From Stutzerimonas stutzeri (GTDB taxonomy: Bacteria > Pseudomonadota > Gammaproteobacteria > Pseudomonadales > Pseudomonadaceae): DNA of 64,000 bases. Shown piece by piece: positions 41,504 to 50,318 of this stretch. Under the pieces are notes generated by a model that searched no databases, had not been told where the DNA came from, and worked only from the letters and a program-made list of their open reading frames with translations. The first letter of the stretch is position 1; the number at the start of each line of letters is the position of its first letter. A program made the position numbers and the translations under genes. The stretch is from the NCBI RefSeq assembly GCF_024448985.1, contig NZ_JAMOII010000004.1, forward strand, positions 124,001 to 188,000. The letters are read 5' to 3'.

Positions 41504-41908
41504 ATGAAAACATCCCTTCGCATTCTCAGTGGCGCAGCCCTGCTCGGCATGATTTCCATGGCTCAGGCCGAAGTCGCCGTAATCGTCAATCCAGGCGCGG
41601 CCAAGGCACCTTCGCAGTCTGACGTCGCCAACATCTTTCTGGGCAAGGACAAGTCCATGAAAGGCGTGGACCTCAAGGATTGGACCCCGGCTAAGGAAAG
41701 CTTCTACTCGGCAGTTACCAACAAGAACGAGTCGCAGCTGAAGTCCTACTGGTCCGGCCTCGTATTCACCGGCAAGGGCCAGCCGATGGCCAGCGTCGCC
41801 GATGACGCAGCGATGGTCGCCAAGGTCGCTGCCGAAGCCGACGCAGTCGGTTATGTCGACAGCGCGGCGGTCAATGATTCGGTCAAGGTGCTGTTCACCC
41901 TGCCGTGA
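41504..41908 (+). CDS. Small PstS-like periplasmic protein
   Basis: This 134-residue protein has a signal peptide (cleavage after MAQA, about residue 22) and a single short domain opening EVAVIVNPGAAKAPSQSDVANIFLG and ending VGYVDSAAVNDSVKVLF. These match the phosphate/anion-binding (PstS-type, periplasmic binding protein type 2) fold but at less than half the usual length, so it is one lobe or a degenerate binder. GAGGAGCGTCC precedes the ATG. It is the last gene before the terminator at 41925, in an operon with a chemoreceptor and a barrel. Confidence 0.82.
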   Translation: MKTSLRILSGAALLGMISMAQAEVAVIVNPGAAKAPSQSDVANIFLGKDKSMKGVDLKDWTPAKESFYSAVTNKNESQLKSYWSGLVFTGKGQPMASVADDAAMVAKVAAEADAVGYVDSAAVNDSVKVLFTLP

Positions 41909-41924
41909 TTTGATTCTGCAGTGC

Positions 41925-41955
41925 AAGAAACCGCCTTCTGGGCGGTTTCTTTTTG
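41925..41955 (+). terminator. Rho-independent terminator of the chemoreceptor operon
   Basis: AAGAAACCGCC pairs with GGCGGTTTCTT around the loop TTCTG, and a T-run follows. It closes the three-gene operon 17 bases after the PstS-like stop. Confidence 0.9.
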
Positions 41956-42096
41956 CGTGCAAAAACCCGCAACACCCTCATCGAATCAACCGACGCCCGT
42001 CAGCACAATGCCTCCCTTAGGCGACTAGACTTACGTCCAATGTGCCCTTCCGAACCCACGGCCCACCATTGGGCGCTTGAAAAATGGAAGCGAACC

Positions 42097-44031
42097 ATGA
42101 GCAAAGCCGATGCCTTCGCCGAGGCAGGGAAGACTGCTGTGCTGCAGAACATTCACGGGACCATGGAATTTCTGCGCAAGTATCCGCCGTTCAATCAGAT
42201 GGAACCGGGCCACCTCGCCTATCTGGTCGAAAACTGCCAGCTGCGCTTCTACAGTGAAGGCGACTGCATCATTTCGCCCGACGATGGCATCGTCGAGCAC
42301 TTCTATATCGTCAAGCAGGGCCGTGTCCATGGCCAGCGGCCGCACACAAGCAAACGCGGAACCGAAACCACCTTCGAAGTGATCCTCGGCGAATGCTTCC
42401 CGATGGCCGCGCTGATGGGCGAGCGCGCAACCCGCACCGGTCATTTCGCCGCCGAGGACACCTTCTGTTTTCTGCTGAACAAGCCGGCCTTCGTCAAGCT
42501 GGTGTCCAAATCCGCCGCGTTCCGCGACTTCGCCATGCGCGGCGTGAGCAGCCTGCTGGATCTGGTCAATCAGCAGGCACAGATGCGGGCGGTGGAAAAT
42601 CTCGGTTCGCAATATTCGCTGGAAACCGGAATCGGTGAGTTGGCCTTGCATCATCCCGTTTCCTGCCTGCCCTCGATGCCGCTGAACGAAGCGGTCGCCC
42701 TGATGCATGAACACAATGTCGGCAGCATTGTGGTGACCGACGCCGGCCTGCACCCCCAGGGCATCTTCACGCTACGCGACCTGCGCCGCGTGATCGGCAC
42801 CGGCACGACCGATCTGTCGATGCCCATTGCCCAGTTCATGACACAGGACCCGTTCCACCTGCCGCCGGACGCATCCGCGTTCGACGCGGCGATTGCGATG
42901 ACCGAGCGGCACATCGGCCATATCTGTGTGGTGGAGAACGGCTTGCTGCGCGGCGTCATTTCCGAGCGCGATCTGTTCTCGCTGCAACGCGTCGATCTGG
43001 TTCATCTGGCGCAGGCCATTTCGCATGCCGATAGCGTCGAGACGCTGGTGATCATTCGCAGCCGCATCCAGCAGTTGGTCGACAACATGCTGGCCCACGG
43101 TGCCTCGTCCACCCAGATCACGCGCATCATCACCTTGCTCAACGACCACTCGGTGTGCCGGGTGATCGAGCTGGCCATCGACGCGCTGGGCGATCCAGGC
43201 GTCCCCTTTACCTGGCTGTGCTTCGGCAGCGAGGGCCGGCGCGAGCAGACGCTGCATACCGACCAGGACAATGGCATTCTCTTCGAAGCCAAGGACGCGG
43301 CCGAAGCCGCACACATCCGGGGACGACTGCTGCCACTCGCCGAGCGCATCAACCAGGACCTCGGCACCTGCGGTTTTACCCTGTGCAAGGGCAACATCAT
43401 GGCCGGCAATCCGCAGCTGTGTTTGTCGCGGCAGGAGTGGCGCCGGCGCTTCAGCTCGTTCATCCGTGAATCGACGCCGGAGAACCTGCTCGGCAGTACC
43501 ATCTTCTTCGACCTGAGAGCGGTCTGCGGCTCCAGCGATGGCTGTGAGCGGCTGCGCAGCGACCTGCTCGAAGAGATTGCAGAAAATCGGCTGTTTCAGC
43601 GGATGATGGCCGAAAATGCGTTGCGTCACCGGCCACCGGTAGGCCGGTTCCGTGACTTCGTCATGACCCGCAAAGGCGACGGCAAGGCGACGCTGGATCT
43701 CAAGGTGCAGGGCCTGACGCCCTTCGTCGACGGTGCCCGGCTGCTGGCGCTGGCCAACGGTATCGCCAGCACCAACACGCTCGACCGGCTGCGGCAGCTG
43801 GTGGAAAAGCAGGTCGTCGACGAAAAGGATGGCGCGGCCTACGAAGAGGCCTACCATTTCATCCAGCAGACGCGCATGCAGCAACACCAGCAGCAGGCAC
43901 GCGAGGGGCGGCCCTATTCCAACCGGCTCGACCCTGACACCCTGAACCACCTGGACCGTCGTATCCTGCGCGAATCTTTCCGTCAGGCCCAGCGCCTGCA
44001 GAGCAGCCTGACCCTGCGTTATCAGTTATGA
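42097..44031 (+). CDS. CNMP-binding/CBS/DUF294 nucleotidyltransferase-like signalling protein
   Basis: This 644-residue protein starts with a cyclic-nucleotide-binding-like domain (about 35-145), then a CBS pair (about 175-300; GSIVVTDAGLHPQGIFTLRDL and GHICVVENGLLRGVISERDL). Next comes a GlnD-like DUF294 nucleotidyltransferase domain with GSEGRREQTLHTDQDNG (about 376-392) and a DUF294 C-terminal helical domain. The ATG at 42097 follows AAGCGAACC. Its stop overlaps the exonuclease start (ATGA). In P. aeruginosa the equivalent pair (as I recall, PA3233-PA3232) sits beside the acetate-type symporter genes; here an iron-uptake operon separates them. It is probably a regulator of acetate uptake or metabolism (inference). 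Confidence 0.9.
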   Translation: MSKADAFAEAGKTAVLQNIHGTMEFLRKYPPFNQMEPGHLAYLVENCQLRFYSEGDCIISPDDGIVEHFYIVKQGRVHGQRPHTSKRGTETTFEVILGECFPMAALMGERATRTGHFAAEDTFCFLLNKPAFVKLVSKSAAFRDFAMRGVSSLLDLVNQQAQMRAVENLGSQYSLETGIGELALHHPVSCLPSMPLNEAVALMHEHNVGSIVVTDAGLHPQGIFTLRDLRRVIGTGTTDLSMPIAQFMTQDPFHLPPDASAFDAAIAMTERHIGHICVVENGLLRGVISERDLFSLQRVDLVHLAQAISHADSVETLVIIRSRIQQLVDNMLAHGASSTQITRIITLLNDHSVCRVIELAIDALGDPGVPFTWLCFGSEGRREQTLHTDQDNGILFEAKDAAEAAHIRGRLLPLAERINQDLGTCGFTLCKGNIMAGNPQLCLSRQEWRRRFSSFIRESTPENLLGSTIFFDLRAVCGSSDGCERLRSDLLEEIAENRLFQRMMAENALRHRPPVGRFRDFVMTRKGDGKATLDLKVQGLTPFVDGARLLALANGIASTNTLDRLRQLVEKQVVDEKDGAAYEEAYHFIQQTRMQQHQQQAREGRPYSNRLDPDTLNHLDRRILRESFRQAQRLQSSLTLRYQL

Positions 44032-44732
44032 ACATGCCTTGGTTCAACATGCGTGGTCCGGTACTGGACCTTGAACAGCTGCAGCGACGCGACCGGCTAC
44101 CCGTGCCGTCGGCACCCGCTACCTGCCCGCTCAGTGAAACGCGTCTGGTGGTGCTGGACCTGGAAACCAGCGGGCTGGATATGCGTCGCGACATCGTTCT
44201 GTCCATTGGCGCGGTGGTCATCGAGAACGGCGGCATCGACCTGGGCCAGCAGTTCGAGTCGACGTTGCTGCGACCGGCTCAGAAAATCAGCGAGAGCGTA
44301 CTTATCCACGGCATCGCGCCGAGCGAGTTGGAAGCCGGCGAAGATCCCGCCGAAGCGTTGCTGGATTTCATGGAGTTCGTCGCTGACAGCCCGATTCTGG
44401 CGTTTCATGCCGGTTTCGATCAGCGCATGCTGGCTCGCGCGCTCAGGCAGACGCTCGGCCACAAGCTGCGTCATCCATTCCTCGACGTGGCCGAACTCGC
44501 GCCGATGCTGTGTCCCGACAATCGCCCGCGACAGAATGGGCTGGACGACTGGTGCAGTCGTTTCGGCCTGCAAGTGCTGCAGCGTCACCATGCCAGCGCC
44601 GACGCGCTCGTAACGGCCGAGCTGGCGCTGATCCTGCTCAGTAAGGCGCGCCGGCAAGGATTGGATAGCTTGGCGGCGCTGAATCAGCGGCTGACTAATT
44701 GGCGTCGGCGCCAACAGGCGCAATTGATGTAG
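44028..44732 (+). CDS. DnaQ-like 3'-5' exonuclease (DEDDh family)
   Basis: This is a 234-residue protein with the three exonuclease motifs: ExoI VVLDLETSGLD (about residues 40-50), ExoII around FHAGFDQRMLARAL, and ExoIII HHASADALVTAEL with the His-Asp pair. This is the epsilon-subunit-type fold acting on DNA or RNA 3' ends. It overlaps the DUF294 gene by four bases, a conserved pairing in pseudomonads. The cellular substrate is unknown; it is too divergent in its N-terminus to be the replicative proofreading subunit. Confidence 0.9.
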   Translation: MNMPWFNMRGPVLDLEQLQRRDRLPVPSAPATCPLSETRLVVLDLETSGLDMRRDIVLSIGAVVIENGGIDLGQQFESTLLRPAQKISESVLIHGIAPSELEAGEDPAEALLDFMEFVADSPILAFHAGFDQRMLARALRQTLGHKLRHPFLDVAELAPMLCPDNRPRQNGLDDWCSRFGLQVLQRHHASADALVTAELALILLSKARRQGLDSLAALNQRLTNWRRRQQAQLM

Positions 44733-44815
44733 CACCGCCGCACATGAATCTCTTCGGATCTGCCGCGTAACCGATAGCCAGTCGTTGCACCGCTAACGGC
44801 AACTTGCGATCATGC

Positions 44816-44830
44816 TGCGAATAGTTCTCG
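44816..44830 (+). promoter_or_regulatory. Weak candidate Fur box upstream of fecI
   Basis: TGCGAATAGTTCTCG matches 9 of the 14 fixed positions of the 7-1-7 Fur consensus TGATAATNATTATCA and lies 33 bases before the fecI start. Fur control of FecI-type sigma genes is usual. The match is modest. Confidence 0.35.
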
Positions 44831-44863
44831 TTACCGGCCAATCCAGGCCTCGGAGCGTTCGTC

Positions 44864-45382
44864 TTGTCGGCGGGTGAATCGTCCAATCAACTTTTTGTAG
44901 GCACGCTGTATCGCGACCATCGTGATTGGCTGCTCAGCTGGCTGCGGCGCTACCAGACCTGCCCGCATCGCGCCGAGGACCTGAGCCAGGATGCATTCCT
45001 GCGCCTGCTCAAACGCAATGACCTGGGTGAGGTGCGCGAACCGCGAGCGCTGCTGGCGACGATTGCCCGCGGCCTGCTGATTGACCATTTTCGCCGCAGT
45101 GCGCTGGAACGCACCTATCTCGATGAACTGGCGCTTCAGCCGGAAGAAACGCAACCCAGCGCCGAGGAGCAGCTGCAGATCATCGAGGCGCTGCGCGAGG
45201 TGAATGCGCTGCTGGGTCAACTGTCCGCGAACGCGCGCGCGGCATTCTTCTACAACCGCCTGGATGGCATGACGCATGCCGAGATTGCCCAACGCCTCGG
45301 CGTGTCGGTCCCGCGTGTGCGGCAGTATCTGGCCCAGGCGCTGCGCCAGTGTTACATCGCCGTCTACGGCGAGCCGACATGA
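44864..45382 (+). CDS. fecI: FecI-family ECF sigma factor
   Basis: This is a 172-residue iron-starvation sigma factor. Region 2 reads LYRDHRDWLLSWLRRYQTCPHRAEDLSQDAFLRLL and region 4 reads DGMTHAEIAQRLGVSVPRVRQYLAQALRQC, typical of FecI. No ATG is available: the start is a TTG at 44864, preceded by CGGAG eight bases upstream. Its stop overlaps fecR (ATGA). In this family the sigma factor is released when the TonB receptor binds its siderophore and then transcribes the receptor gene, here 46493-48952. Confidence 0.93.
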   Translation: MSAGESSNQLFVGTLYRDHRDWLLSWLRRYQTCPHRAEDLSQDAFLRLLKRNDLGEVREPRALLATIARGLLIDHFRRSALERTYLDELALQPEETQPSAEEQLQIIEALREVNALLGQLSANARAAFFYNRLDGMTHAEIAQRLGVSVPRVRQYLAQALRQCYIAVYGEPT

Positions 45383-46365
45383 GCCTGGACCGCACACCGG
45401 TATCGGCCCGCGTCCTCGATGAGGCTATCGCCTGGCAATTGCGCCTGGGGGACGACGCAGCGGGTATCCAGCTCGACGCCGAACTCCAGCGCTGGCTGAA
45501 CCAAAGCGCCGAGCACGCCAAGGCCTGGGCGCAGCTGGGGGGTATCGATCGGCGTCTGGGAACGATCAACTCGCCAAGCGCCAGGCGCGCCCTGCAGAGC
45601 AATGCCGCGACCAAACGGCAGCATGCCGTTAGCCGCACGCTTCTGGGGTTGGCCTTGCTCGGCTTGCTCGGTCTCGGCCTTGCGCTTCAGGCGCGCCCGC
45701 TGCCGGTCTGGCTCGCAGACGCAAGCACCGGCGCAGGCGAGCAGCGCAGCCTTACGCTGGACGACAACAGCCGCATCCAGCTGAACAGCCGCAGCGCACT
45801 GGACATCCGCTTCGATGAGCGGCGACGCGGACTGTTCCTGCATCAGGGAGAAGTGCTAGTGGAAACGGCGCCGGGAAGCGACCCGCGACCGTTCATCGTG
45901 GAAACCGCACATGGCGACCTTCGAGCGCTGGGTACGCGCTTCATCGTTCGTCGCGAAAGGAATGCCACTCGGCTGATCGTGCTGCGCTCGGCGGTCGCCG
46001 CGCATCCGGACGACGGGCAAACGGGCCGCACCATAGGCGCTGGCGAGCAGGTGCTGATGCATCGCAATCGCCTCGGAGAGAGTTCGGCCGCGCCCATCGC
46101 GGCGGATGCCTGGAGCCTCGGCATGCTCGTCGTTGATGACCTGCCGTTGAGTGAACTGCTGAAAAAACTGGGCGAATACCGCCGCGGCTATCTGGGCCTC
46201 GATCCGAGCCTCGAGTCCCTGCGCATCAGCGGCAGCTTTCCGCTGCATGACACCGACCGGGCCCTGGCGGCGCTTCCGCCCAGCCTTCCGGTGCGGATCG
46301 AGCGGCACACCGATTGGTGGGTCAAGGTGGTTCCGGCGCAACCCGTCAGCCCCCCGGGCAAGTAG
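45379..46365 (+). CDS. fecR: FecR-family anti-sigma/sigma regulator
   Basis: This 328-residue inner-membrane regulator has a cytoplasmic DUF4880 region (AIAWQLRLGDDAAGIQLDAE, then HAKAWAQLGGIDRRLG) that binds FecI, a membrane helix (about 85-105) and a periplasmic FecR domain (LTLDDNSRIQLNSRSALDI, then GDLRALGTRFIVR). It carries the signal from the receptor's N-terminal domain across the membrane. The ATG at 45379 overlaps the fecI stop. It lies 127 bases before the receptor gene. Confidence 0.95.
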   Translation: MSLDRTPVSARVLDEAIAWQLRLGDDAAGIQLDAELQRWLNQSAEHAKAWAQLGGIDRRLGTINSPSARRALQSNAATKRQHAVSRTLLGLALLGLLGLGLALQARPLPVWLADASTGAGEQRSLTLDDNSRIQLNSRSALDIRFDERRRGLFLHQGEVLVETAPGSDPRPFIVETAHGDLRALGTRFIVRRERNATRLIVLRSAVAAHPDDGQTGRTIGAGEQVLMHRNRLGESSAAPIAADAWSLGMLVVDDLPLSELLKKLGEYRRGYLGLDPSLESLRISGSFPLHDTDRALAALPPSLPVRIERHTDWWVKVVPAQPVSPPGK

Positions 46366-46452
46366 CGACGGCGCCCACCACAGCGGCGCTGCGGGCCCCT
46401 ATGAAATATTTTCAGCGGCCCCTATCACTTTTCATTTCTGATCCGGCCTGAT

Positions 46453-46488
46453 GAATAACTGAGACATATTCCTATTCGGGAGTTATTC
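46453..46488 (+). promoter_or_regulatory. Inverted repeat over the ribosome site of the TonB receptor gene
   Basis: GAATAACT and AGTTATTC form a perfect eight-base inverted repeat around a 20-base spacer ending in the GGGAG ribosome site of the receptor gene. It could be an operator or an RNA hairpin that partly hides the start region. Just upstream, GGCCCCTAT occurs twice (near 46393 and 46418), bracketing the likely sigma-FecI promoter. Confidence 0.4.
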
Positions 46489-46492
46489 ACAA

Positions 46493-48952
46493 ATGCCATC
46501 GCTTTCACTGTTCCGTCCCAGCCTCCTGGCCGTTGCTATTGCCGTCGCACCACTGCCACTACTGGCCCAGGCGGCCAACGGCGAAGCGGTTATTGGCGAT
46601 GTTCGCGAGTACTCTCTGCCCGCCGCACCTCTGGCCTCGACCCTCAATCGTATCGCCGCCGAAGCGGGACTGGTGCTCAGCATCGATCCGGCGTTGACCC
46701 GCGACCGCCTGGCCGAGCCGGTACAAGGCCGCTTCGATGGCCAGGGTGCGCTGCAGCGAGCCTTGCGCGGCACCGGACTCGAACTTCGTCAGGACCCTTC
46801 GGGCAGCTTCAGTTTGCAGCAGGCAGCAACCGAGGCGATGGCACTGCCGGATGTCACCGTGACGGCAACCGAGGCGTTGGCTGAGGGCGGCGAAGAAAGC
46901 GGCTATCGCGCCAGCGCCGTGCGAAACGTCGGCGCGCTGGGCGGAATGGCACTCCAGGATGCTCCCTATTCGGTGGCAGTGATTTCCTCGGAGCTGATGG
47001 ATAACATCCAGGCCACCTCCAGCGACGACATCTTCAAGCTCAGCCCGACCACGCAGTTCACCTCCCCGACCAGCGCCGGTTACGCCAGCGCGGTAGCCAT
47101 TCGCGGCTTCAGCGGCGTCGGCAACCTGAGTATCGCCAATGATGGCCTGCGCTTCAGTAACGGCTACGATGGCGGCAACTTCATCGAGGAAATGGAGCGG
47201 CTGGAAATCCTCAGCGGTCTGTCCGGCTTCCTATATGGTCCGGCCAGCCCCGGCGGACTGGTCAACTACGTGCTCAAGCGCCCCACTGCCGAGCGCTACA
47301 ACAGCGTGACCTACGGCACCCCTGGCGGCGAGAACCAGTACCTGCACGGCGACTTCGGCGGGCCGATCGACAGCGAAGGTCGCTTCGCCTACCGCGTCAA
47401 CCTGCTCGCCCAGGACGGTGAAACCGCCATCGATGGCCAGGTCGAACGCCGTCACATGGCCAGCGTCGCACTGGACTGGAACGTCAGCGACGACTTGCTC
47501 ATCCAGTTCGACGCCTCGCACAAGCAGAGTGAGACGCGGGGCCTCACCAGCTACTGGTACTTCGCCGATCAAGCATTCCGGCCTGATGCCGACGACTTGG
47601 AGAACGACGAGCTCTATAGCCAACGCTGGGCCTACAACGACAGCCGCCACGACCGTGTCGGCAGCCGCTTCCAGTGGCGCCTGAGCGACGTGTTCAGCCT
47701 GCGCGGCGCGCTGGGCTACAGCCAGTACACGACCGAATACGCCTATACGGGGCCGACCGTGAATTCGGCCGGCGTGTACGTCCAGCCACTCTATGCCTTC
47801 GCCCCGGTAGAAACCGAAGAGACCTCGGGCAACCTGTTTCTCGATGCAGTTTTCGACACCGTGGGCATCGGCCATGAGATGACCTTCGGTTACCAAGGAA
47901 ACATCGCACGGGTTCGCTATAACACCGATTACATCCCTTATGCCGCAGGCACGTTCTGCGGCAGTACTGGTAATGGGCCGCAATATGTAGATGTACTGTG
48001 CGGCGCGGCTTCCTTCGACAAATATCCGCAAGTCGCCAAGCCCGCCTACGACCTTGGCGACGGCGACTACCATCTGGCCAGCCGCTCCCAGGCCGACAGC
48101 GTACTGATCGGCGACGTCATCACATTCAACGAGCAATGGTCGACGATCCTTGGCGTGACGCACTCACGTATCAAGACCTTCAGCGACAACTTCGTCTGGG
48201 TCGAAGCGTTCGGCAGCCCGCCGGCGATAGAGGACTACAGCGAAACTAAAACCTCGCCCAACGTCTCGCTCGTCTACAAGCCAGTCGAGTGGCTGACTAC
48301 GTACGTGACCTATATCGAAGGTCTGCAGACGGGTGGCGTGGCGCCGAGCGGCTCGAACAACGCCGGCCAGGCACTTGCGCCGATCGTCAGCGAGCAGTAC
48401 GAAATCGGTGCGAAAGCCGAGCTCGGCGGTGCCCTGTACACCGTTGCGCTGTTCGACATCGAGAAGCCCAACACCTACACCAATGCAGCCAACTTCTTCG
48501 TTCAGGATGGCATGCAGAACAACAAGGGCCTGGAGTTCAGCGTATCGGGCAACGTTACCCCAGCACTGACGCTGGTGGGCGGCGTCACTTTGCTCGATCC
48601 GGTCGTAGAAGGCGCGGCGAACGCTGCCAACGACGGCAATCGCCCGGTCGACGTGGCGCGGCACCTGGCCAAGCTGTACGGCGAGTACGCGATCTTCGGC
48701 GTACCCGGGCTGACACTCACCGGTGGCGCCTTCTATACGGGCAAGCAATACACCGACGAGGCCAACGACCACACCATCCCCTCGTTCACCACTTTCGACC
48801 TAGGCGGTCGCTATCGCATGGCCTTGGCGGATGAACGAGCTCTGACCCTGCGCGCCAACTTGAGCAACCTGACCGACGAGGAATACTGGCTGAGCAGCCA
48901 TTACCTTGGGGCACCCCGCACCCTCAAGCTGTCGGCGCAGCTGGAGTTCTAA
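46493..48952 (+). CDS. TonB-dependent siderophore receptor with STN signalling domain
   Basis: This is an 819-residue outer-membrane receptor. A signal peptide (about 1-27) is followed by an STN domain (about 40-105: YSLPAAPLASTLNRIAAEAGLVLSIDPAL) that talks to FecR, a plug domain (about 140-260, with SVAVISSELMDNIQATSSDDIF) and a 22-strand barrel ending in the terminal Phe of LKLSAQLEF. It is the FecA/FpvA/FoxA-type transducer for the FecI-FecR pair upstream. The siderophore cannot be deduced. The stop overlaps the next ATG (TAATG). GGGAG precedes the ATG. Confidence 0.95.
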   Translation: MPSLSLFRPSLLAVAIAVAPLPLLAQAANGEAVIGDVREYSLPAAPLASTLNRIAAEAGLVLSIDPALTRDRLAEPVQGRFDGQGALQRALRGTGLELRQDPSGSFSLQQAATEAMALPDVTVTATEALAEGGEESGYRASAVRNVGALGGMALQDAPYSVAVISSELMDNIQATSSDDIFKLSPTTQFTSPTSAGYASAVAIRGFSGVGNLSIANDGLRFSNGYDGGNFIEEMERLEILSGLSGFLYGPASPGGLVNYVLKRPTAERYNSVTYGTPGGENQYLHGDFGGPIDSEGRFAYRVNLLAQDGETAIDGQVERRHMASVALDWNVSDDLLIQFDASHKQSETRGLTSYWYFADQAFRPDADDLENDELYSQRWAYNDSRHDRVGSRFQWRLSDVFSLRGALGYSQYTTEYAYTGPTVNSAGVYVQPLYAFAPVETEETSGNLFLDAVFDTVGIGHEMTFGYQGNIARVRYNTDYIPYAAGTFCGSTGNGPQYVDVLCGAASFDKYPQVAKPAYDLGDGDYHLASRSQADSVLIGDVITFNEQWSTILGVTHSRIKTFSDNFVWVEAFGSPPAIEDYSETKTSPNVSLVYKPVEWLTTYVTYIEGLQTGGVAPSGSNNAGQALAPIVSEQYEIGAKAELGGALYTVALFDIEKPNTYTNAANFFVQDGMQNNKGLEFSVSGNVTPALTLVGGVTLLDPVVEGAANAANDGNRPVDVARHLAKLYGEYAIFGVPGLTLTGGAFYTGKQYTDEANDHTIPSFTTFDLGGRYRMALADERALTLRANLSNLTDEEYWLSSHYLGAPRTLKLSAQLEF

Positions 48953-50073
48953 TGCGGACCACCACCATCCGTCGCTGGTCATTCGTCCACACCTGGACCA
49001 GCCTGATCTGCACGCTGTTCCTGCTGATGCTTGCCATTACCGGGCTACCGCTGATCTTTCACCACGAGCTGGAGCACCTGCTTGGCGAAGCGCCGGAGCT
49101 GCGCGAAATGTCCGCCGACACGCCGCGTCTCGACCTGCAGCAACTGGTATCTGCCGCTGAACGGCATCGGCCGCAAGAGGTGGTCCAGTACCTGGGCTGG
49201 GAAGCAGACGAGCCGTCCGGTGTGGTCGCCATCATGGCCGCGACCGCCGGCACCGAGCCGAACAGTTCGTACACATTCATGCTCGACGCCCGAAGCGGTG
49301 AGGCGGTGGCGATGCCGGCGGCCAATGGCGGCATCATGATGTTTTTCCTGCGCATGCACGTGGACATGTTCGCCGGTCTGCCGGGCAAGCTGCTGCTGGC
49401 GTTCATGGGCGTGTTGTTCGTGACCGCGATCGTTTCGGGCGTGGTGCTCTATGCGCCCTTCATGCGTCGGCTGCGCTTCGCCGAGGTGCGTCGCGACCGC
49501 TCGCGGCGCACCCGCTGGCTGGACCTGCACAACCTGATCGGCATCGTCACCCTGACCTGGGCATTGGTGGTCGGCGTCACTGGCGTGATCACCGCAACGG
49601 CGGACCTGTTGATCGCCGCCTGGCGCAATGAATCGCTCGCCGCCATGGTCGAGCCCTATCGCGATGCGCCGCCGCTCGAGCGCCGAGCGCCCGCAAGCGA
49701 TCTGCTGACCATCGCCGGAAGGGCCGCGCCGGGCATGGTGCCGGACTTCATTGCCTTTCCCGGCACACGCTTCTCCAGCGAGCATCACTACGCGGTGTTC
49801 ATGGTCGGAGCCACGCACCTGACCTCGCACCTGTGGACGCCAGTCCTGATCGATGCGCAGACGCTCCAGGTCACCGCGGTTGGCACCCGCCCCTGGTACA
49901 TGGATGCGCTGTCGCTGTCCTCGCCGCTGCACTTCGGCGATTACGGCGGGCGGCCGATGCAGATTCTCTGGGCGGTGCTGGACGTGCTGACGATCATCGT
50001 ACTCGGCAGCGGTCTCTATCTATGGTGGGTACGACGTCGCGGCGCCACATCGACGCGCGAGGTGATGGCATGA
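48952..50073 (+). CDS. PepSY-domain membrane protein, probable siderophore-iron reductase
   Basis: This 373-residue protein has four membrane helices (about 12-34, 143-167, 188-213, 340-363) and PepSY-type periplasmic loops. Helix-borne histidines in FVHTWTSL, FHHELEHLL, LRMHVDM and DLHNLIG could bind two hemes. This is the layout of FoxB/FpvG/PiuB-like reductases that release iron from ferric siderophores in the periplasm. The ATG overlaps the receptor stop by one base. Membership of the operon supports the iron role; the reductase activity is inferred. Confidence 0.87.
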   Translation: MRTTTIRRWSFVHTWTSLICTLFLLMLAITGLPLIFHHELEHLLGEAPELREMSADTPRLDLQQLVSAAERHRPQEVVQYLGWEADEPSGVVAIMAATAGTEPNSSYTFMLDARSGEAVAMPAANGGIMMFFLRMHVDMFAGLPGKLLLAFMGVLFVTAIVSGVVLYAPFMRRLRFAEVRRDRSRRTRWLDLHNLIGIVTLTWALVVGVTGVITATADLLIAAWRNESLAAMVEPYRDAPPLERRAPASDLLTIAGRAAPGMVPDFIAFPGTRFSSEHHYAVFMVGATHLTSHLWTPVLIDAQTLQVTAVGTRPWYMDALSLSSPLHFGDYGGRPMQILWAVLDVLTIIVLGSGLYLWWVRRRGATSTREVMA

Positions 50074-50252
50074 GCTGGCGCCAATCGACGTTTCTGCTGC
50101 CCAGCCTGATCGCCCTGCTCGGCATGGCCGGATTGTTCGCCGCGCTGTTGGGTGATGGCTGGTGGGATACCTTGGCCTGGCTCGGGTTGGGCGCGCAGGC
50201 GGGACTGGGGTTGTGGCCCCTGTTACCCCGGCCGCGAAAGCCGAGCCGGTAG
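50070..50252 (+). CDS. 60-residue membrane peptide of the siderophore-uptake operon
   Basis: A small frame overlaps the PepSY gene stop by four bases (ATGA). It encodes two hydrophobic helices (about residues 8-26 and 32-51) and a basic tail ending PRPRKPSR. Small proteins of this kind frequently follow PepSY genes in pseudomonad siderophore operons. The function is unknown; a subunit or stabiliser of the reductase is plausible. Confidence 0.72.
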   Translation: MSWRQSTFLLPSLIALLGMAGLFAALLGDGWWDTLAWLGLGAQAGLGLWPLLPRPRKPSR

Positions 50253-50318
50253 CGAAAGGATCAACCAGCGCCAGCAGCCCTGACCGCCATAGCGGGCGGC
50301 ATCGCTGGCATGGAGTGA

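Noticed and set aside
42772-43950. A 392-codon minus-strand frame inside the DUF294 gene
   Set aside because: Shadow frame of a well-supported multi-domain gene, without domain content of its own.
46366-46492. A full Fur box directly before the TonB receptor gene
   Set aside because: No stretch approaches the 19-base consensus; control through FecI is more likely.
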